Of a stretch of 64,000 nt of DNA, positions 24,785-34,005 are shown piece by piece. Both the position numbers and the translations under genes were made by a program. The stretch's first letter is position 1. Each line of letters starts with the position of its first letter. A model generated the notes under the pieces. It saw nothing but the letters and a program-made list of their open reading frames with translations, had not been told where the DNA came from and did not search any database. Origin of the DNA: RYN-428 sp035551995 (GTDB lineage Bacteria; Planctomycetota; Phycisphaerae; Tepidisphaerales; Tepidisphaeraceae); assembly GCA_035551995.1 (NCBI GenBank), contig DASZME010000086.1:62001-126000 (forward strand), read 5' to 3'.

Positions 24785-25555
24785 TCACGATTGGCTTCTC
24801 TTTTTCTTCTTCTTGCTCGGGGCATTGCCCTGGCCCGATGCGCCATCGACGTCCGATCGCGGCATGTTTTGTACCGGGGCCGATACCGCAGGTCCGCTGC
24901 GCCCGGAGATGTTATCGATTTCCAGGCGCTGGCGGCTTCCGGAGACTTCGTATGTCAAATCATGCAAAGTGATGCCGCAGACGCGGCCGGGACCCAGTGC
25001 GTCGCCGAGGCGAACCTGAAAAATCCTGTTGGCGGCGGCATCTTCGACAAACGCCGTAAATTGCGCGTCTTCCTCGGTGATGCCCTTCAGAGACAACGTC
25101 GAAACCGGCGACGGCGGGGTGGCGGCGCCCACCGCGAACGCCGATCGTTTTGACGCCACCCCGTTGACGGCAAAAATACTGCGGGTCAGCAGGACCAGAA
25201 AACCGCGCGGATAAGGCCGGGCGGCGTCGGCGCGCGGCGCCAGCCCGTCCAACCCCGCCTGGGCCACACGCGCCGGCGGCCTTGAAGCGGCCCGGAGCGA
25301 AAAAGCCGGTGAATCGATCGGAGCGGCATTGCCCCGCTGGCGAAAACCGTAAACCGCGATCGTCAGCGACAACGCCGCCAGCACGCCGAGCAACGCGATT
25401 TTTCTCCCGGCCGGCGCGTTTATCTGCAAATGAAAAGCCTTTGCGCGGCTCATCGCGACGCCCAAAGCCCCGCGCATTTGCGGCCAGCGAATCGGCGTGC
25501 CCATCGGCCACAGGCCGCTTGCTTGTCTCAAAATTGCTTCATCTCCACGAGGCAT
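24785..25555 (-). CDS. GspC/PilP-like inner-membrane clamp protein
   Basis: 256 residues from the ATG at 25555 (an upstream in-frame GTG at 25597 is possible). One transmembrane helix (about residues 53-72) follows a short cytoplasmic segment. A Pro/Ala-rich linker leads to SIFAVNG and then a small beta domain (about 150-225): a LSLKGITEEDAQFTAFVED strand pair, FQVRLGDALG, and GITLHDLTYEV. This order (linker, homology region, GDxL motif) is that of type II secretion GspC and type IV pilus PilP, which bind the N0 domain of the secretin. The secretin gene follows 126 bp downstream, strongly supporting the pairing. The C terminus is Lys-rich. No other secretion genes (GspE, GspF, pseudopilins) lie in the window. 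Confidence 0.75.
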   Translation of the reverse strand: MPRGDEAILRQASGLWPMGTPIRWPQMRGALGVAMSRAKAFHLQINAPAGRKIALLGVLAALSLTIAVYGFRQRGNAAPIDSPAFSLRAASRPPARVAQAGLDGLAPRADAARPYPRGFLVLLTRSIFAVNGVASKRSAFAVGAATPPSPVSTLSLKGITEEDAQFTAFVEDAAANRIFQVRLGDALGPGRVCGITLHDLTYEVSGSRQRLEIDNISGRSGPAVSAPVQNMPRSDVDGASGQGNAPSKKKKKRSQS

Positions 25556-25677
25556 GAATTTCTTCGATCGCTTTCGACTTCGCCGTTTCACGCGCACACA
25601 ATATTTCGAGAAATCAGCTTCATCATTCTCTACTGCGACGAAAAAAAACCGTTGAACTTGTTTGTCATATAGACACG

Positions 25678-27075
25678 GTGTGGTCGCCGTCGAACAAGGA
25701 ATCGATAGCGGCGCCTCTCTCGCGTTTTCGCCCGCGAGGCGGTATCTTCCCGCTCGTGTTCCTTCCGCTGTTGCTCATCGTCGTGGCGGGTTTGTCGGCG
25801 GCTTCAGTTGCGTACGGAACCTCTCCGGGCTGGATCCAATATCCCCACGGGCTTGACATCATCATCTGGTCACGGCGACTCCAGTGGCCGCTGGTCGCGC
25901 TCTCGCTGATCGCCTGCATTGGACTGGTCGCCGTGGTCATCTCCGGCCGGCGGCGCGCCTGGTGGCTGGTGGCGCTGGCGCCGATGCTGGCGTTATTCGC
26001 CCATCGATTTTCCACCGGCCCGGCCGCCGCCAGATTATTGGTTTCGGAAAACCCGTCCTTCGTCTCCGCCGACCAATCGACGGTCGCCGACGACGATTGG
26101 ATCGTCGGCCTCGCTTTCGGCGATTGGGTCTACGCCTATCCTTACTCGGCGCTCTTCCACAACCCCGTCGTCTTCCAGGCCGATCACGATAAACGATTCG
26201 TGCTGATCTGGTCGGCCTACGCCAACCGCGTACTGGCGGCGCCGATATCGCAGGAGCTGAAGGCGCCGGACGTGGAAATCGTTTCCACGCCCGCCAATGC
26301 GCTGCTGCTTTACAATTCCCGCCGCGGTGAATTTATCAACGGGCTGACCGGTCAGACGATCCAGCGTCAGCTTCCGCACGGTTTCAGTAAATCGCTGCCG
26401 ATCCCCACGTCAAAGATGCCTTTTGGTCAATGGCGTGATCTGCATCCGGACACGAAGGTATGGGCGCGGGCGAATTCGCCGGGCGAACCCGCCCCCGCGC
26501 AGCCGATCATGCCCGCGTGGCCCATGCCGCCGCAAGGATTGGAACGGCCGACGCAAACGCGCGTCGCGCTGATTGGCGACGCCAATCCGTTGGCTTTCGA
26601 TTCGGACCAGCTGACGTCGGCTCCGGCGAACGTCGTCGCGGACGATATCCCGATTCTGCTTTTTCGCTCCGCCGACACCGGCGCCGTCTGCGCCTTCGAT
26701 CGCCGGCTTCTGGATCATCAGGGGAAGCTTGACCTGATTCTTCATTTCGCCGCCAATCGGCGCCATAAAAAATTCCCGCTCGCGTATGTCATCGACGAGG
26801 GCAGCAACACCGGATGGAGTGCCGACGGCGTCTGCGTCGAGGCCACCGGCGACGTGAAGGCGATGAAAGGCCGGCGATTGAACCGGGTCGCCGTGGACGA
26901 TGCCCTGCCGTGGGGCGTGATGAAGTTCTGGTATCCGGATCTGAAACTGGAGGCATTGCCGCCCGCGATCGCCGGTGAGGCTGACGTAGACGACGTGCCC
27001 GCGACTCGGCCTGTGCGGCGCCGGAAGCGAAAGAAAAGCGAAGTCGAAAACCCGAAAGCCCAAATCCGAAACTAA
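25678..27075 (+). CDS. DUF3179 domain-containing membrane protein
   Basis: 465 residues starting with GTG. Three hydrophobic segments (about residues 25-47, 66-90 and 94-112) anchor it. The soluble part (about 130-390) shows DUF3179 features: a VVGLxFGDWVYAYPYSAL strand, NPVVFQADHDKRFVLIWSAYANRVLAA, LLLYNSRRGEFINGLTGQTI and a HPDTKVWA segment. The function of DUF3179 is unknown; it occurs often in planctomycetes and halophilic archaea and is presumed extracytoplasmic. The C terminus is a short basic tail. It is divergent from the GspC-like gene. Confidence 0.82.
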   Translation: MWSPSNKESIAAPLSRFRPRGGIFPLVFLPLLLIVVAGLSAASVAYGTSPGWIQYPHGLDIIIWSRRLQWPLVALSLIACIGLVAVVISGRRRAWWLVALAPMLALFAHRFSTGPAAARLLVSENPSFVSADQSTVADDDWIVGLAFGDWVYAYPYSALFHNPVVFQADHDKRFVLIWSAYANRVLAAPISQELKAPDVEIVSTPANALLLYNSRRGEFINGLTGQTIQRQLPHGFSKSLPIPTSKMPFGQWRDLHPDTKVWARANSPGEPAPAQPIMPAWPMPPQGLERPTQTRVALIGDANPLAFDSDQLTSAPANVVADDIPILLFRSADTGAVCAFDRRLLDHQGKLDLILHFAANRRHKKFPLAYVIDEGSNTGWSADGVCVEATGDVKAMKGRRLNRVAVDDALPWGVMKFWYPDLKLEALPPAIAGEADVDDVPATRPVRRRKRKKSEVENPKAQIRN

Positions 27076-27150
27076 ACCGCATCACCGGCGAGCGACAAAG
27101 CTGATTCTCGATGAAGCGGCAAGTCAGCCGCCATTTTGACATCATGACGA

Positions 27151-27381
27151 TCACATTGAGGTTTTGAATCCCATCGCGCGCATCACGCACCACCCGGACC
27201 ACCCTTCAAAGATCGCAAAGGCGCCGCTGCCCACCACGCCCGCCGCGACAACCCAGCGCAGGATCGATCCGCTGCCCCACGCCAGAAAATAAATCAGCGC
27301 CAGTCCTATAATCAACGCTATAAGCCCGTAAACGAGGCGGGCGACTTTACCGCGGGCGTCGATGTTGCAACTGAGCGGCAT
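27151..27381 (-). CDS. DUF2892 (YgaP-type) small membrane protein
   Basis: 76 residues with an N-terminal NIDARGKVARLVYGL segment and two transmembrane helices (about 19-36 and 41-58), ending in GWCVMRAMG. This is the DUF2892 layout, the membrane domain found alone or fused to rhodanese in YgaP. Function is unknown. There is no Shine-Dalgarno sequence, and a perfect TATAAT ends 6 nt before the ATG, so the mRNA is probably leaderless. Confidence 0.85.
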   Translation of the reverse strand: MPLSCNIDARGKVARLVYGLIALIIGLALIYFLAWGSGSILRWVVAAGVVGSGAFAIFEGWSGWCVMRAMGFKTSM

Positions 27382-27387
27382 GTTGGC

Positions 27388-27393
27388 ATTATA
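27388..27393 (-). promoter_or_regulatory. TATAAT -10 box, leaderless-type
   Basis: A perfect -10 consensus on the minus strand ends 6 nt before the ATG of the DUF2892 gene. The -35 region is weak. Confidence 0.55.
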
Positions 27394-27490
27394 CTCAATC
27401 CTTGACGATCGTGCTCAGTTTGCCGATGAACAACTCTGAGCATAGCGCGTTGGCGTAACAACGGTCGATCGCCTGCTAGAGAAAATACAT

Positions 27491-28597
27491 ATGCAATACG
27501 GCGTGATCATGGCGGGTGGAGCGGGGACGCGTCTTTGGCCGCTGTCGCGTGGAAATCGGCCCAAGCAACTCCTCCCCGTCATTCAAGGCAAAAGCCTGCT
27601 GCGCCTCAGCTATGATCGCCTGCGCGGCGTTCTTGCTCCCGAGCAGATTTTCGTGTGTACCAACGCCGCCTTTGGCGCGCAGGTGCTGCAAAATCTCCCG
27701 GAGCTTCCAAAGGAAAATCTTCTTGGCGAACCGCTCGGACGCGATACCGCCAACGCCGTCGGGTTCAGCGCCGCCGTTTTGCATCACCGCGATAAGGACG
27801 CCGTCTGCGCCATCGTCACCGCCGATCACGTGATCGAACCGGTCGATGCGTTTCAAACCGCCCTCCGCACCGGGTTTGAAGTGGCCACGCAGGAGCCCAG
27901 TTCGCTGGTCACCTTCGGCATCATTCCCACGCACGGCCATACCGGCCTCGGTTACGTTCATCGCGGCGAGCCGTTAAAGCTTAAATCGGGGGCGGCCAGC
28001 GCATACCGCGTTCAAGCGTTTCGCGAAAAGCCGGATAAGCCGACCGCCGACCGCTATGTCGAATCCGGCCGCTTTTATTGGAACAGCGGCATGTTTGTCT
28101 GGCGTTGCGATACGGTGTTAAACGAACTGGCCACGCACCTTCCGTTGTCGTATCGGGGGCTGACGCGCATCGCCGACGCGTGGGATACGCCGCGCCGCGA
28201 CGCGGTGCTGCAGGAGGTTTATCCGACGCTGCCGCGGATCAGCATCGACTATGCCGTCATGGAACCGGCCAGCCAGCAGAAGGGCAAGGCGACCGTCGCG
28301 GTCGTCGAGATGCCGGTGCAATGGCTTGACGTCGGCTCCTGGCCCGCCCTGGCCGAGACGCTCCGCACCGACGAGCACAATAATTCCGTCGAGTGCGGCG
28401 CCTGCGCCTTCATCGATTCCGACGACAATGTCGTCGTCAGCGAAGACCCCGAACACCTGATCTCCACCATCGGCATCAACGATCTCATCATCGTTCACAC
28501 CAAGGACGCCACGCTGGTCTGCCCCAAACACGAGGCTCAGCGCGTGAAGGAACTGGTCGGGAAGGTAAAGGAGCGGTTCGGAAACAAGTATCAGTGA
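27491..28597 (+). CDS. manC: Mannose-1-phosphate guanylyltransferase (GDP-mannose pyrophosphorylase)
   Basis: 368 residues, a single nucleotidyltransferase domain without the C-terminal isomerase found in bifunctional ManC/AlgA. The signature GGAGTRLWPLSR starts at residue 9, with the substrate lysine region RPKQLLP just after. ADHVIEP, FREKPDKPTA and YWNSGMFVWR are further family motifs. It makes GDP-mannose from GTP and mannose-1-phosphate for surface polysaccharides. The stop overlaps the start of ruvX by 4 bp (GTGA), so the genes are translationally coupled. Confidence 0.93.
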   Translation: MQYGVIMAGGAGTRLWPLSRGNRPKQLLPVIQGKSLLRLSYDRLRGVLAPEQIFVCTNAAFGAQVLQNLPELPKENLLGEPLGRDTANAVGFSAAVLHHRDKDAVCAIVTADHVIEPVDAFQTALRTGFEVATQEPSSLVTFGIIPTHGHTGLGYVHRGEPLKLKSGAASAYRVQAFREKPDKPTADRYVESGRFYWNSGMFVWRCDTVLNELATHLPLSYRGLTRIADAWDTPRRDAVLQEVYPTLPRISIDYAVMEPASQQKGKATVAVVEMPVQWLDVGSWPALAETLRTDEHNNSVECGACAFIDSDDNVVVSEDPEHLISTIGINDLIIVHTKDATLVCPKHEAQRVKELVGKVKERFGNKYQ

Positions 28598-29043
28598 GAA
28601 CCCTGGCCATCGATCTTGGAACCCGCCGGGTCGGACTCGCGCTCAGCGATGAAGGGGGGCGATTCGCCACGCCGCTGGACGTGCTGACGATCGGTTCCCC
28701 GCAACAAGCGCACAACGAAGTTCTCGCTGTCGTGCGGAAAGAAGCGGTGGAGCGTCTTGTCGTCGGCGTTCCCATCAACATGGACGAAACGCTTGGACCC
28801 GCCGCCCGAGGGGCGATCGCTTGGGCCAGGGCGCTTTCGGCGGCGGCGGGTAAACCGCTGGTCTTAATCGACGAACGGCTCAGCAGCTTTGAAGCCGACC
28901 AATCCCTCAGCGATCGCAAGCGGGGCGGCGAAAGAATGACCCGTAAGGATCGCAAGAACCGGCTGGACGCGATCGCCGCGGCGAATTTTCTCCAGGCATT
29001 TCTCGACGGTCGATTGCCCGCACTGGAACTGGACGCGCGTTGA
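28594..29043 (+). CDS. ruvX: RuvX/YqgF-type Holliday junction resolvase homologue
   Basis: 149 residues from a GTG at 28594 that overlaps the manC stop. The RNase H-like motif AIDLGTRRVGLALSD (residues about 4-18), VVGVPINMDET and IDERLSSFEA are typical of YqgF/RuvX. The family processes 16S rRNA 5' ends in E. coli and has resolvase-like activity elsewhere. The catalytic acidic residues in the DLG, DE(R) and DA positions are present. Length is normal. The coupling with manC has no obvious functional logic. Confidence 0.92.
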   Translation: MRTLAIDLGTRRVGLALSDEGGRFATPLDVLTIGSPQQAHNEVLAVVRKEAVERLVVGVPINMDETLGPAARGAIAWARALSAAAGKPLVLIDERLSSFEADQSLSDRKRGGERMTRKDRKNRLDAIAAANFLQAFLDGRLPALELDAR

Positions 29044-29151
29044 ATTGGATCGCGATTCCTAAACGGAAGCGCCGCGCCTAAGATTCAACGCGGCTCGCTC
29101 CGTTTGACGATAATTTCAGGCCGGCTGATATGCGGCCCATTGAGAGATCGT

Positions 29152-30213
29152 ATGACCACCACCGTTCCCGCAACGTCTTCCCCTTCCTCCGCGTCGGCGG
29201 TTTTTGCGCCGGCGGTCGCGTCGGATTACAACCGCATCAACGTCGATTTCCGCAAGCCCTGGCCAAGGCCCAAGGTTCGCGGAGCGGTAATCGATTTTCA
29301 TTGCCATCTTCTGGGCGCGCGGCACGCCGAACAATGGTTTGAGGCCGCCGATCATTTTGGCATCGATCAGTTCGTCACCATGAGCCCCTTGGACGAGGCC
29401 CTGGCGCTGGTTCGCGATTGGCCGGGGCGATTGCAGTTTATTGCGGTGCCAAGTTTTCCCAAGACGCCGCCGAATTTCATTGACGATTACCTGAGGCGGG
29501 TCGAATCGTTTTACAATATCGGCAGCCGAATCGTGAAGTTTCACACGGCGCCGGGCACGATGATCATGCGCGGCATCCGCCTGGACTCGCCGAAGTACAA
29601 ACCGGTTTTCGACGAGATCGTCGCACGCAAGATGGCGATCATGACCCACGTGGGCGATCCCGACACGTGGTATCACGGCAAGTATGCCGACACGGCCAAG
29701 TACGGAACGCGCGAAGAACACTATAAAATGTGGGAATCGGTCATGGCCGAATATCCCGGCGTTCCGTGGATCGGCGCCCACCTCGGCGGCAACCCCGAAG
29801 ACCTGGGACGACTGCAAAGCCTGCTCGACCGGTTTCCCAATCTCAATCTCGATTGCAGCGCCACCCGGTGGATGGCCCGGGAAGTCAGCGCCCGTCGCGA
29901 CGCCGCCCGCGAATTCTTTATCCGCAATCAGGACCGCATACTCTTTGGCTCCGATCAAGTCAGCACCGACGATCGCGGATTCGATTTTTTGGCCAGCCGA
30001 TTTTGGGTTCATCGCAAGTTGTGGGAGACGGCTTATATCGGCCCAAATCCCATTTTCGATCCGGATCTTCCGCCGGACCAGCAACCCACGCTGCGCGGCC
30101 TGGCGCTGCCGGACGAAGTTCTGCAAAAGCTGTATCACGATAATGCGTCTAAGTTTCTGGGCCGATTGGGCGCGAGCTTTCCCGCGCCCGACCCGGCCGT
30201 GCGGGCGGCTTGA
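29152..30213 (+). CDS. Amidohydrolase-2 family metal-dependent hydrolase
   Basis: 353 residues from the ATG at 29152. TIM-barrel amidohydrolase signatures are visible: DFHCHLLG (HxH on strand 1), a MTHVGDPDTW histidine, IGAHLGGNPEDL with the next histidine, and LFGSDQ with the catalytic aspartate near the C terminus. Relatives hydrolyse or decarboxylate small cyclic or aromatic substrates; I cannot assign a substrate. No signal peptide. It is preceded by ruvX and followed by convergent recN, so it is probably a single-gene unit. Confidence 0.85.
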   Translation: MTTTVPATSSPSSASAVFAPAVASDYNRINVDFRKPWPRPKVRGAVIDFHCHLLGARHAEQWFEAADHFGIDQFVTMSPLDEALALVRDWPGRLQFIAVPSFPKTPPNFIDDYLRRVESFYNIGSRIVKFHTAPGTMIMRGIRLDSPKYKPVFDEIVARKMAIMTHVGDPDTWYHGKYADTAKYGTREEHYKMWESVMAEYPGVPWIGAHLGGNPEDLGRLQSLLDRFPNLNLDCSATRWMAREVSARRDAAREFFIRNQDRILFGSDQVSTDDRGFDFLASRFWVHRKLWETAYIGPNPIFDPDLPPDQQPTLRGLALPDEVLQKLYHDNASKFLGRLGASFPAPDPAVRAA

Positions 30214-30350
30214 CGCCGACGCTATTTCACAAACCGCGCGCGGGAACAAAAGAACGCTTCGCAATCACGTCGCCGCGAACCGGTCGTCATGATCGATTTT
30301 CCGCGACGCGACATCGGAGCGTTTTTGTTTTACCCGCGCGATCGTTTATC

Positions 30351-32129
30351 TCATCCCGCCTTGTTGCGAATTTTGGCGCTTCCTTTCGGGCGCGCGCCGG
30401 AGATGACGTTTGGGATTGGCGCGGCCGCGAACTCTTCTTTTGCGGTATCCAAAAGCTCCTGCGCCTGGGCGCGCGTCACGTCCGTGATGCGTTGGCCGCC
30501 GATCATCTCGGCGATCTCCTGTAAGCGGTCGGCGCCTTCCATCGTCCGCACTTTCGTTTCGGTGGCGTTGCCGATGGTTTCCTTGCGGACGGTTAAGTGC
30601 CGGTCGGCATAACAAGCGATCTGCGGCAAATGGGTGATGCACAACACCTGGTGATGCGACGCCAATTTACGAAGTTTGTTGCCCAGGATGCCCCCGAGAC
30701 GTCCGCCGATATTCGCGTCGATCTCGTCAAAAACCAAGACGCTGATCCGATCGTTGTCCGCGAGAATCCCCTTGAGCGCAAGCATGACGCGCCCCAGTTC
30801 CCCGCCCGACGCGATTTTCCGCAACGGCTGCGGTGAAAGACCGGGATTGGTCTGCACGATGAACTCGATCTGATCGAATCCCGACGCCGTCGCCGGCATG
30901 GTCGCATTCGGCGCCATTCCCGCCGCCGGCGAAATCGCGACGCTGAATTTCGCCTTTTCCATTCCAAGCTGGGCCAGTTCCTTCTCCACCAGCGGCCCCA
31001 GTTTTTTCCCCACCGCGACACGGGCGGCCGACAATTCACGCCCCTTCACGTTCAGATCTTTCAGCAGCGGTGACAGTTGTTGATTCAAAGCGGAAAAGTC
31101 GTCGGTGGCTTTTTCCAACTCGGAAATCTTCGCCCCGATTTCATCGCGATACGCCAGCGTGACGTCAACCGGGTCGCCGTATTTGTTGAGCACGCGCTGG
31201 ATCGCGTTGAGCCGTTCGTCCACCTCGGCTAATTCGCTCGGATCGAGGTCGAGTTTGTCGAGATAGCGCGACAGATCGAACGCCACTTCTTCCAAGGCGA
31301 TCGTCGCGTCGCGAAGGCTGGCGGTCGTCGGCGATAGATTTTGGTCGAGCATGCTGAGCTCGGCCAGTATGCCTCCCATCATTTTCAGCCGTTCCAGCAC
31401 CGATCCGTCGGCCTCGTATAAGGCGCCATGCACGCTGTTTGCGTCCTTCTTTAATTTCTCCAGGTTCTGCAAAAGCGAAGCGCGCCCCTGAAGCTCATGA
31501 TATTCCGCGGCGTTAAGTTCGACGGCATCGATCTCCTCGGCCTGGAAGCGATACAATTCCAATTGCTGCTCGCGTAACGCCCGATTGGCCGACAGCTCGT
31601 CGATCCGCCGACGCGCCTCGGCCGCCTTCTCGAATACCGAGCGGTAGGCCTCGCGTAGGGGCTCGAGTCCGCCGAACTGATCGAGCACCTCGATCTGGTT
31701 CGACGGCTTCAGCAGATATTGATGATCGTGCTGCCCATGTACGTCGACCAATTGCTCGGCCACTTGTTTGAGCATGCCGAGCGTAATTGGATTTCCATTC
31801 AGGCTGACCGAGCTTCTCCCGCTGGCGTAGAGCCGGCGGTTGATGAGCAATTCCCCCCCGTCGGCGGTGACGGGAATGTCGGTCAGCTTTTCGATTTGCC
31901 TGAGCAGCGCCGAACTCTTGACGTCAAATACGCCGCTGACTCGGCCTTCGTCGGCGCCCGAACGCAACATTTCGGCGGGGCTGCGAAGCCCGAGCAAAAC
32001 CTCGACCGCTCCGATCACCAGGCTCTTTCCGGCGCCGGTCGCGCCGGTGAAGCAGTTCAGCCCCGACCCGAGGTCGATCCGGGCGTCCGAAATCACGGCG
32101 AGATTTGAAATATGAAGTTCGCGAAGCAT
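30351..32129 (-). CDS. recN: DNA repair protein RecN
   Basis: 592 residues. The start MLRELHISNLA is the usual RecN N terminus, so the ATG at 32129 is preferred over a frame extension to 32186. Walker A GATGAGKS (about residues 29-36), a long coiled-coil middle (about 155-370), the ABC signature ASGGELGR region and Walker B VLVFDEIDANIGG are all present. RecN is an SMC-like ATPase that tethers broken DNA ends during recombinational repair. No LexA-type operator was recognised upstream. Confidence 0.95.
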   Translation of the reverse strand: MLRELHISNLAVISDARIDLGSGLNCFTGATGAGKSLVIGAVEVLLGLRSPAEMLRSGADEGRVSGVFDVKSSALLRQIEKLTDIPVTADGGELLINRRLYASGRSSVSLNGNPITLGMLKQVAEQLVDVHGQHDHQYLLKPSNQIEVLDQFGGLEPLREAYRSVFEKAAEARRRIDELSANRALREQQLELYRFQAEEIDAVELNAAEYHELQGRASLLQNLEKLKKDANSVHGALYEADGSVLERLKMMGGILAELSMLDQNLSPTTASLRDATIALEEVAFDLSRYLDKLDLDPSELAEVDERLNAIQRVLNKYGDPVDVTLAYRDEIGAKISELEKATDDFSALNQQLSPLLKDLNVKGRELSAARVAVGKKLGPLVEKELAQLGMEKAKFSVAISPAAGMAPNATMPATASGFDQIEFIVQTNPGLSPQPLRKIASGGELGRVMLALKGILADNDRISVLVFDEIDANIGGRLGGILGNKLRKLASHHQVLCITHLPQIACYADRHLTVRKETIGNATETKVRTMEGADRLQEIAEMIGGQRITDVTRAQAQELLDTAKEEFAAAPIPNVISGARPKGSAKIRNKAG

Positions 32130-32335
32130 CTTGTGTTCGAGGAGTCTACCCGTTTGAATGTCGTTTACCGCAAGCCGGTCGACCACAGATTACCATATTA
32201 CGCACGCTTATTTAACAGACGGCGGAAAACGGTTGAGCCGCTTTGCCCAGGCGTGGTCTTTGGGCTCGCGCCCCGATGGAAATCGCGAACCGATGCCCTA
32301 AATAACCTTGCGCGATCACGCGCGTTTTTTCATGC

Positions 32336-32462
32336 CCTCGCCCGGTACTCCGGGAGAGGGAAGGGTTAGGGTTTCTTGGAAAAGTCGGATTTTATCGTGC
32401 CTTGCGTCTTTCCAAAAAACCCTCTCCCCAACCCTCCCCCGGATTACCGGGCGAGGGAGAAG
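32336..32462. repeat. Long imperfect inverted repeat, family B copy 1
   Basis: Two arms of about 45-50 bp face each other around a short spacer. The left arm reads CCTCGCCCGGTACTCCGGG then AGAGGGAAGGGTTAGGG. The right arm ends ACCCTCCCCCGGATTACCGGG followed by CGAGGG. Each arm has its own small CCGG-centred hairpin, and the arms also pair with TTTCTTGGAAAAG/CTTTCC sequences inside. It lies between recN and the MFS gene. The rest of the gap between those genes (from 32130) shows nothing else. Confidence 0.75.
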
Positions 32463-32484
32463 AACGCGTAGTCTCGCAATGCTA

Positions 32485-33858
32485 TTAAGAATCCGGCGTC
32501 TGTTCGATCTTCACGTCGGCGCGAATGCCCATCGCCATTACGCCCGACAGGAGAAAGGCGCCGGCCAGGAATATCAAAGATGCGTGCCAGTTGTGATTGG
32601 GATCGAAATGATTGTTGATCCACACGAGCATCGTGGCGTTGGTGGCCGCGCCCAGATTTCCCCACATATTCGGCCACGCGAACGTGGCGGCGACGTTGCG
32701 GCCGCCGACGTCCTGAATATAGCCCCAGACTGGGGGAATGCTCAAATCCGTCATCGCGGCCACGACGCCAAACGCCGCCACGCACGCCCAGGGAGAATTA
32801 AACCGCAGCACAAGCAAATACGCCGCCGCCCCGATCAGCCGGCTCCACACCATGGGGATCATCCGGCCGCGACGAACGCCAAACCGGCGCGTGAGCATGT
32901 CGGTCAGCCAGCCCCCGATCAGCATTCCGATAATGCCGCAGAGCAGCGCGATCGTCGTCATTCTCCCCGCCTTGACCTCGGACATTTTTGTGACGGTGAT
33001 GAGGTAAGTCGGCAGCAGCGTGACCAGGAAAGCCCATCCCACGTTGGTGAGCCATTGATAGCAACACATCAGCCACATGTCGCGGCTGGTCAGTAAACCG
33101 ACCCACGGTATGGCGGCGCGACGGTTCAAATTTCGCGGCTCGGGGTCGGCGTTGGATTCTCCTTCGATCAGATCGACCTCGGCCTGATTGCACCACGGAT
33201 GATCGGCCGGCTTATCGCGGAACACCGCCCAGAATATTCCCGCGAACGCCACTCCGACGCCGCCGAAAATCCACCCCGGCGTGCGCCACGTTCCCAGGTA
33301 GACGATCGCCAGGGCGGTGAGAAGCGGCGCGGCGGCGCCGCCGAACCTTCCGCCGGCGGAAACAATCGCGTTCGCCCGCCCCCAGCTCAGCGTCGGAAAC
33401 CACCGCGGCACCATTTTGCCGCTGAGCGGATACGCCCCCGCCTCGGCGATTCCGCATCCGACGCGGGCGACGATCAGCGTCCAGAATCCCGTGGCGAATC
33501 CGGTCGATAACGTAAAAAGCGACCAGACCGAAATCAGGCACGTCATGAGCCGCCGCGTGCTGAATCGGTCCGCGAGCCATCCGGCCGGCATCTGCGCCAA
33601 AGCATAAGCCAAAAAGAAAACGCCCAGCACGCGGGCCTTGCTTTCATCGCTCAATCCCAGATCAAGCTGAAACGTGTGAGAACTGACCATCTGCGAAAGG
33701 CACATGCGATCGAGGTACATCAGAAACGCGGCGAACGCCGTCACGCCCACGACGGCATGGCGGATCGAGGTCGGGCGGGACGGATGATTCACAACGGACC
33801 GATCGATTACGAGCGGGGTGGCGGCTGAATCAACGTCGGCATTCGTCGAATCGATCAT
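32485..33858 (-). CDS. MFS transporter, ACS (anion:cation symporter) type
   Basis: 457 residues from the ATG at 33858 (AGGCGG upstream), with about 12 hydrophobic segments. The motif YLDRMCLSQM in helix 1 and GWLADRFSTRR between helices 2 and 3 (MFS motif A) are clear. The arrangement is that of ACS/hexuronate-glucarate-type transporters of the inner membrane. Divergently paired with an enolase-superfamily dehydratase-like gene 147 bp away, so uptake of an acid sugar such as a hexuronate or aldonate is a reasonable inference. Confidence 0.88.
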   Translation of the reverse strand: MIDSTNADVDSAATPLVIDRSVVNHPSRPTSIRHAVVGVTAFAAFLMYLDRMCLSQMVSSHTFQLDLGLSDESKARVLGVFFLAYALAQMPAGWLADRFSTRRLMTCLISVWSLFTLSTGFATGFWTLIVARVGCGIAEAGAYPLSGKMVPRWFPTLSWGRANAIVSAGGRFGGAAAPLLTALAIVYLGTWRTPGWIFGGVGVAFAGIFWAVFRDKPADHPWCNQAEVDLIEGESNADPEPRNLNRRAAIPWVGLLTSRDMWLMCCYQWLTNVGWAFLVTLLPTYLITVTKMSEVKAGRMTTIALLCGIIGMLIGGWLTDMLTRRFGVRRGRMIPMVWSRLIGAAAYLLVLRFNSPWACVAAFGVVAAMTDLSIPPVWGYIQDVGGRNVAATFAWPNMWGNLGAATNATMLVWINNHFDPNHNWHASLIFLAGAFLLSGVMAMGIRADVKIEQTPDS

Positions 33859-33992
33859 AAAGTTCCGCCTATCCGATGACCCCAAAACAGCGGCGCCCTC
33901 CCGCCCCGCACGGCGAGCGATCCGCTATCGCGAGCTACTTTTAGGAATCAAGTCGCGTTGACCACCGATTTATTTAACTGCGACGCGCCGGG

Positions 33993-33998
33993 TACAAT
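33993..33998 (+). promoter_or_regulatory. TACAAT -10 box, leaderless-type
   Basis: TACAAT ends 7 nt before the ATG at 34006. No Shine-Dalgarno sequence and no good -35. Confidence 0.35.
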
Positions 33999-34005
33999 CA
34001 CCACC

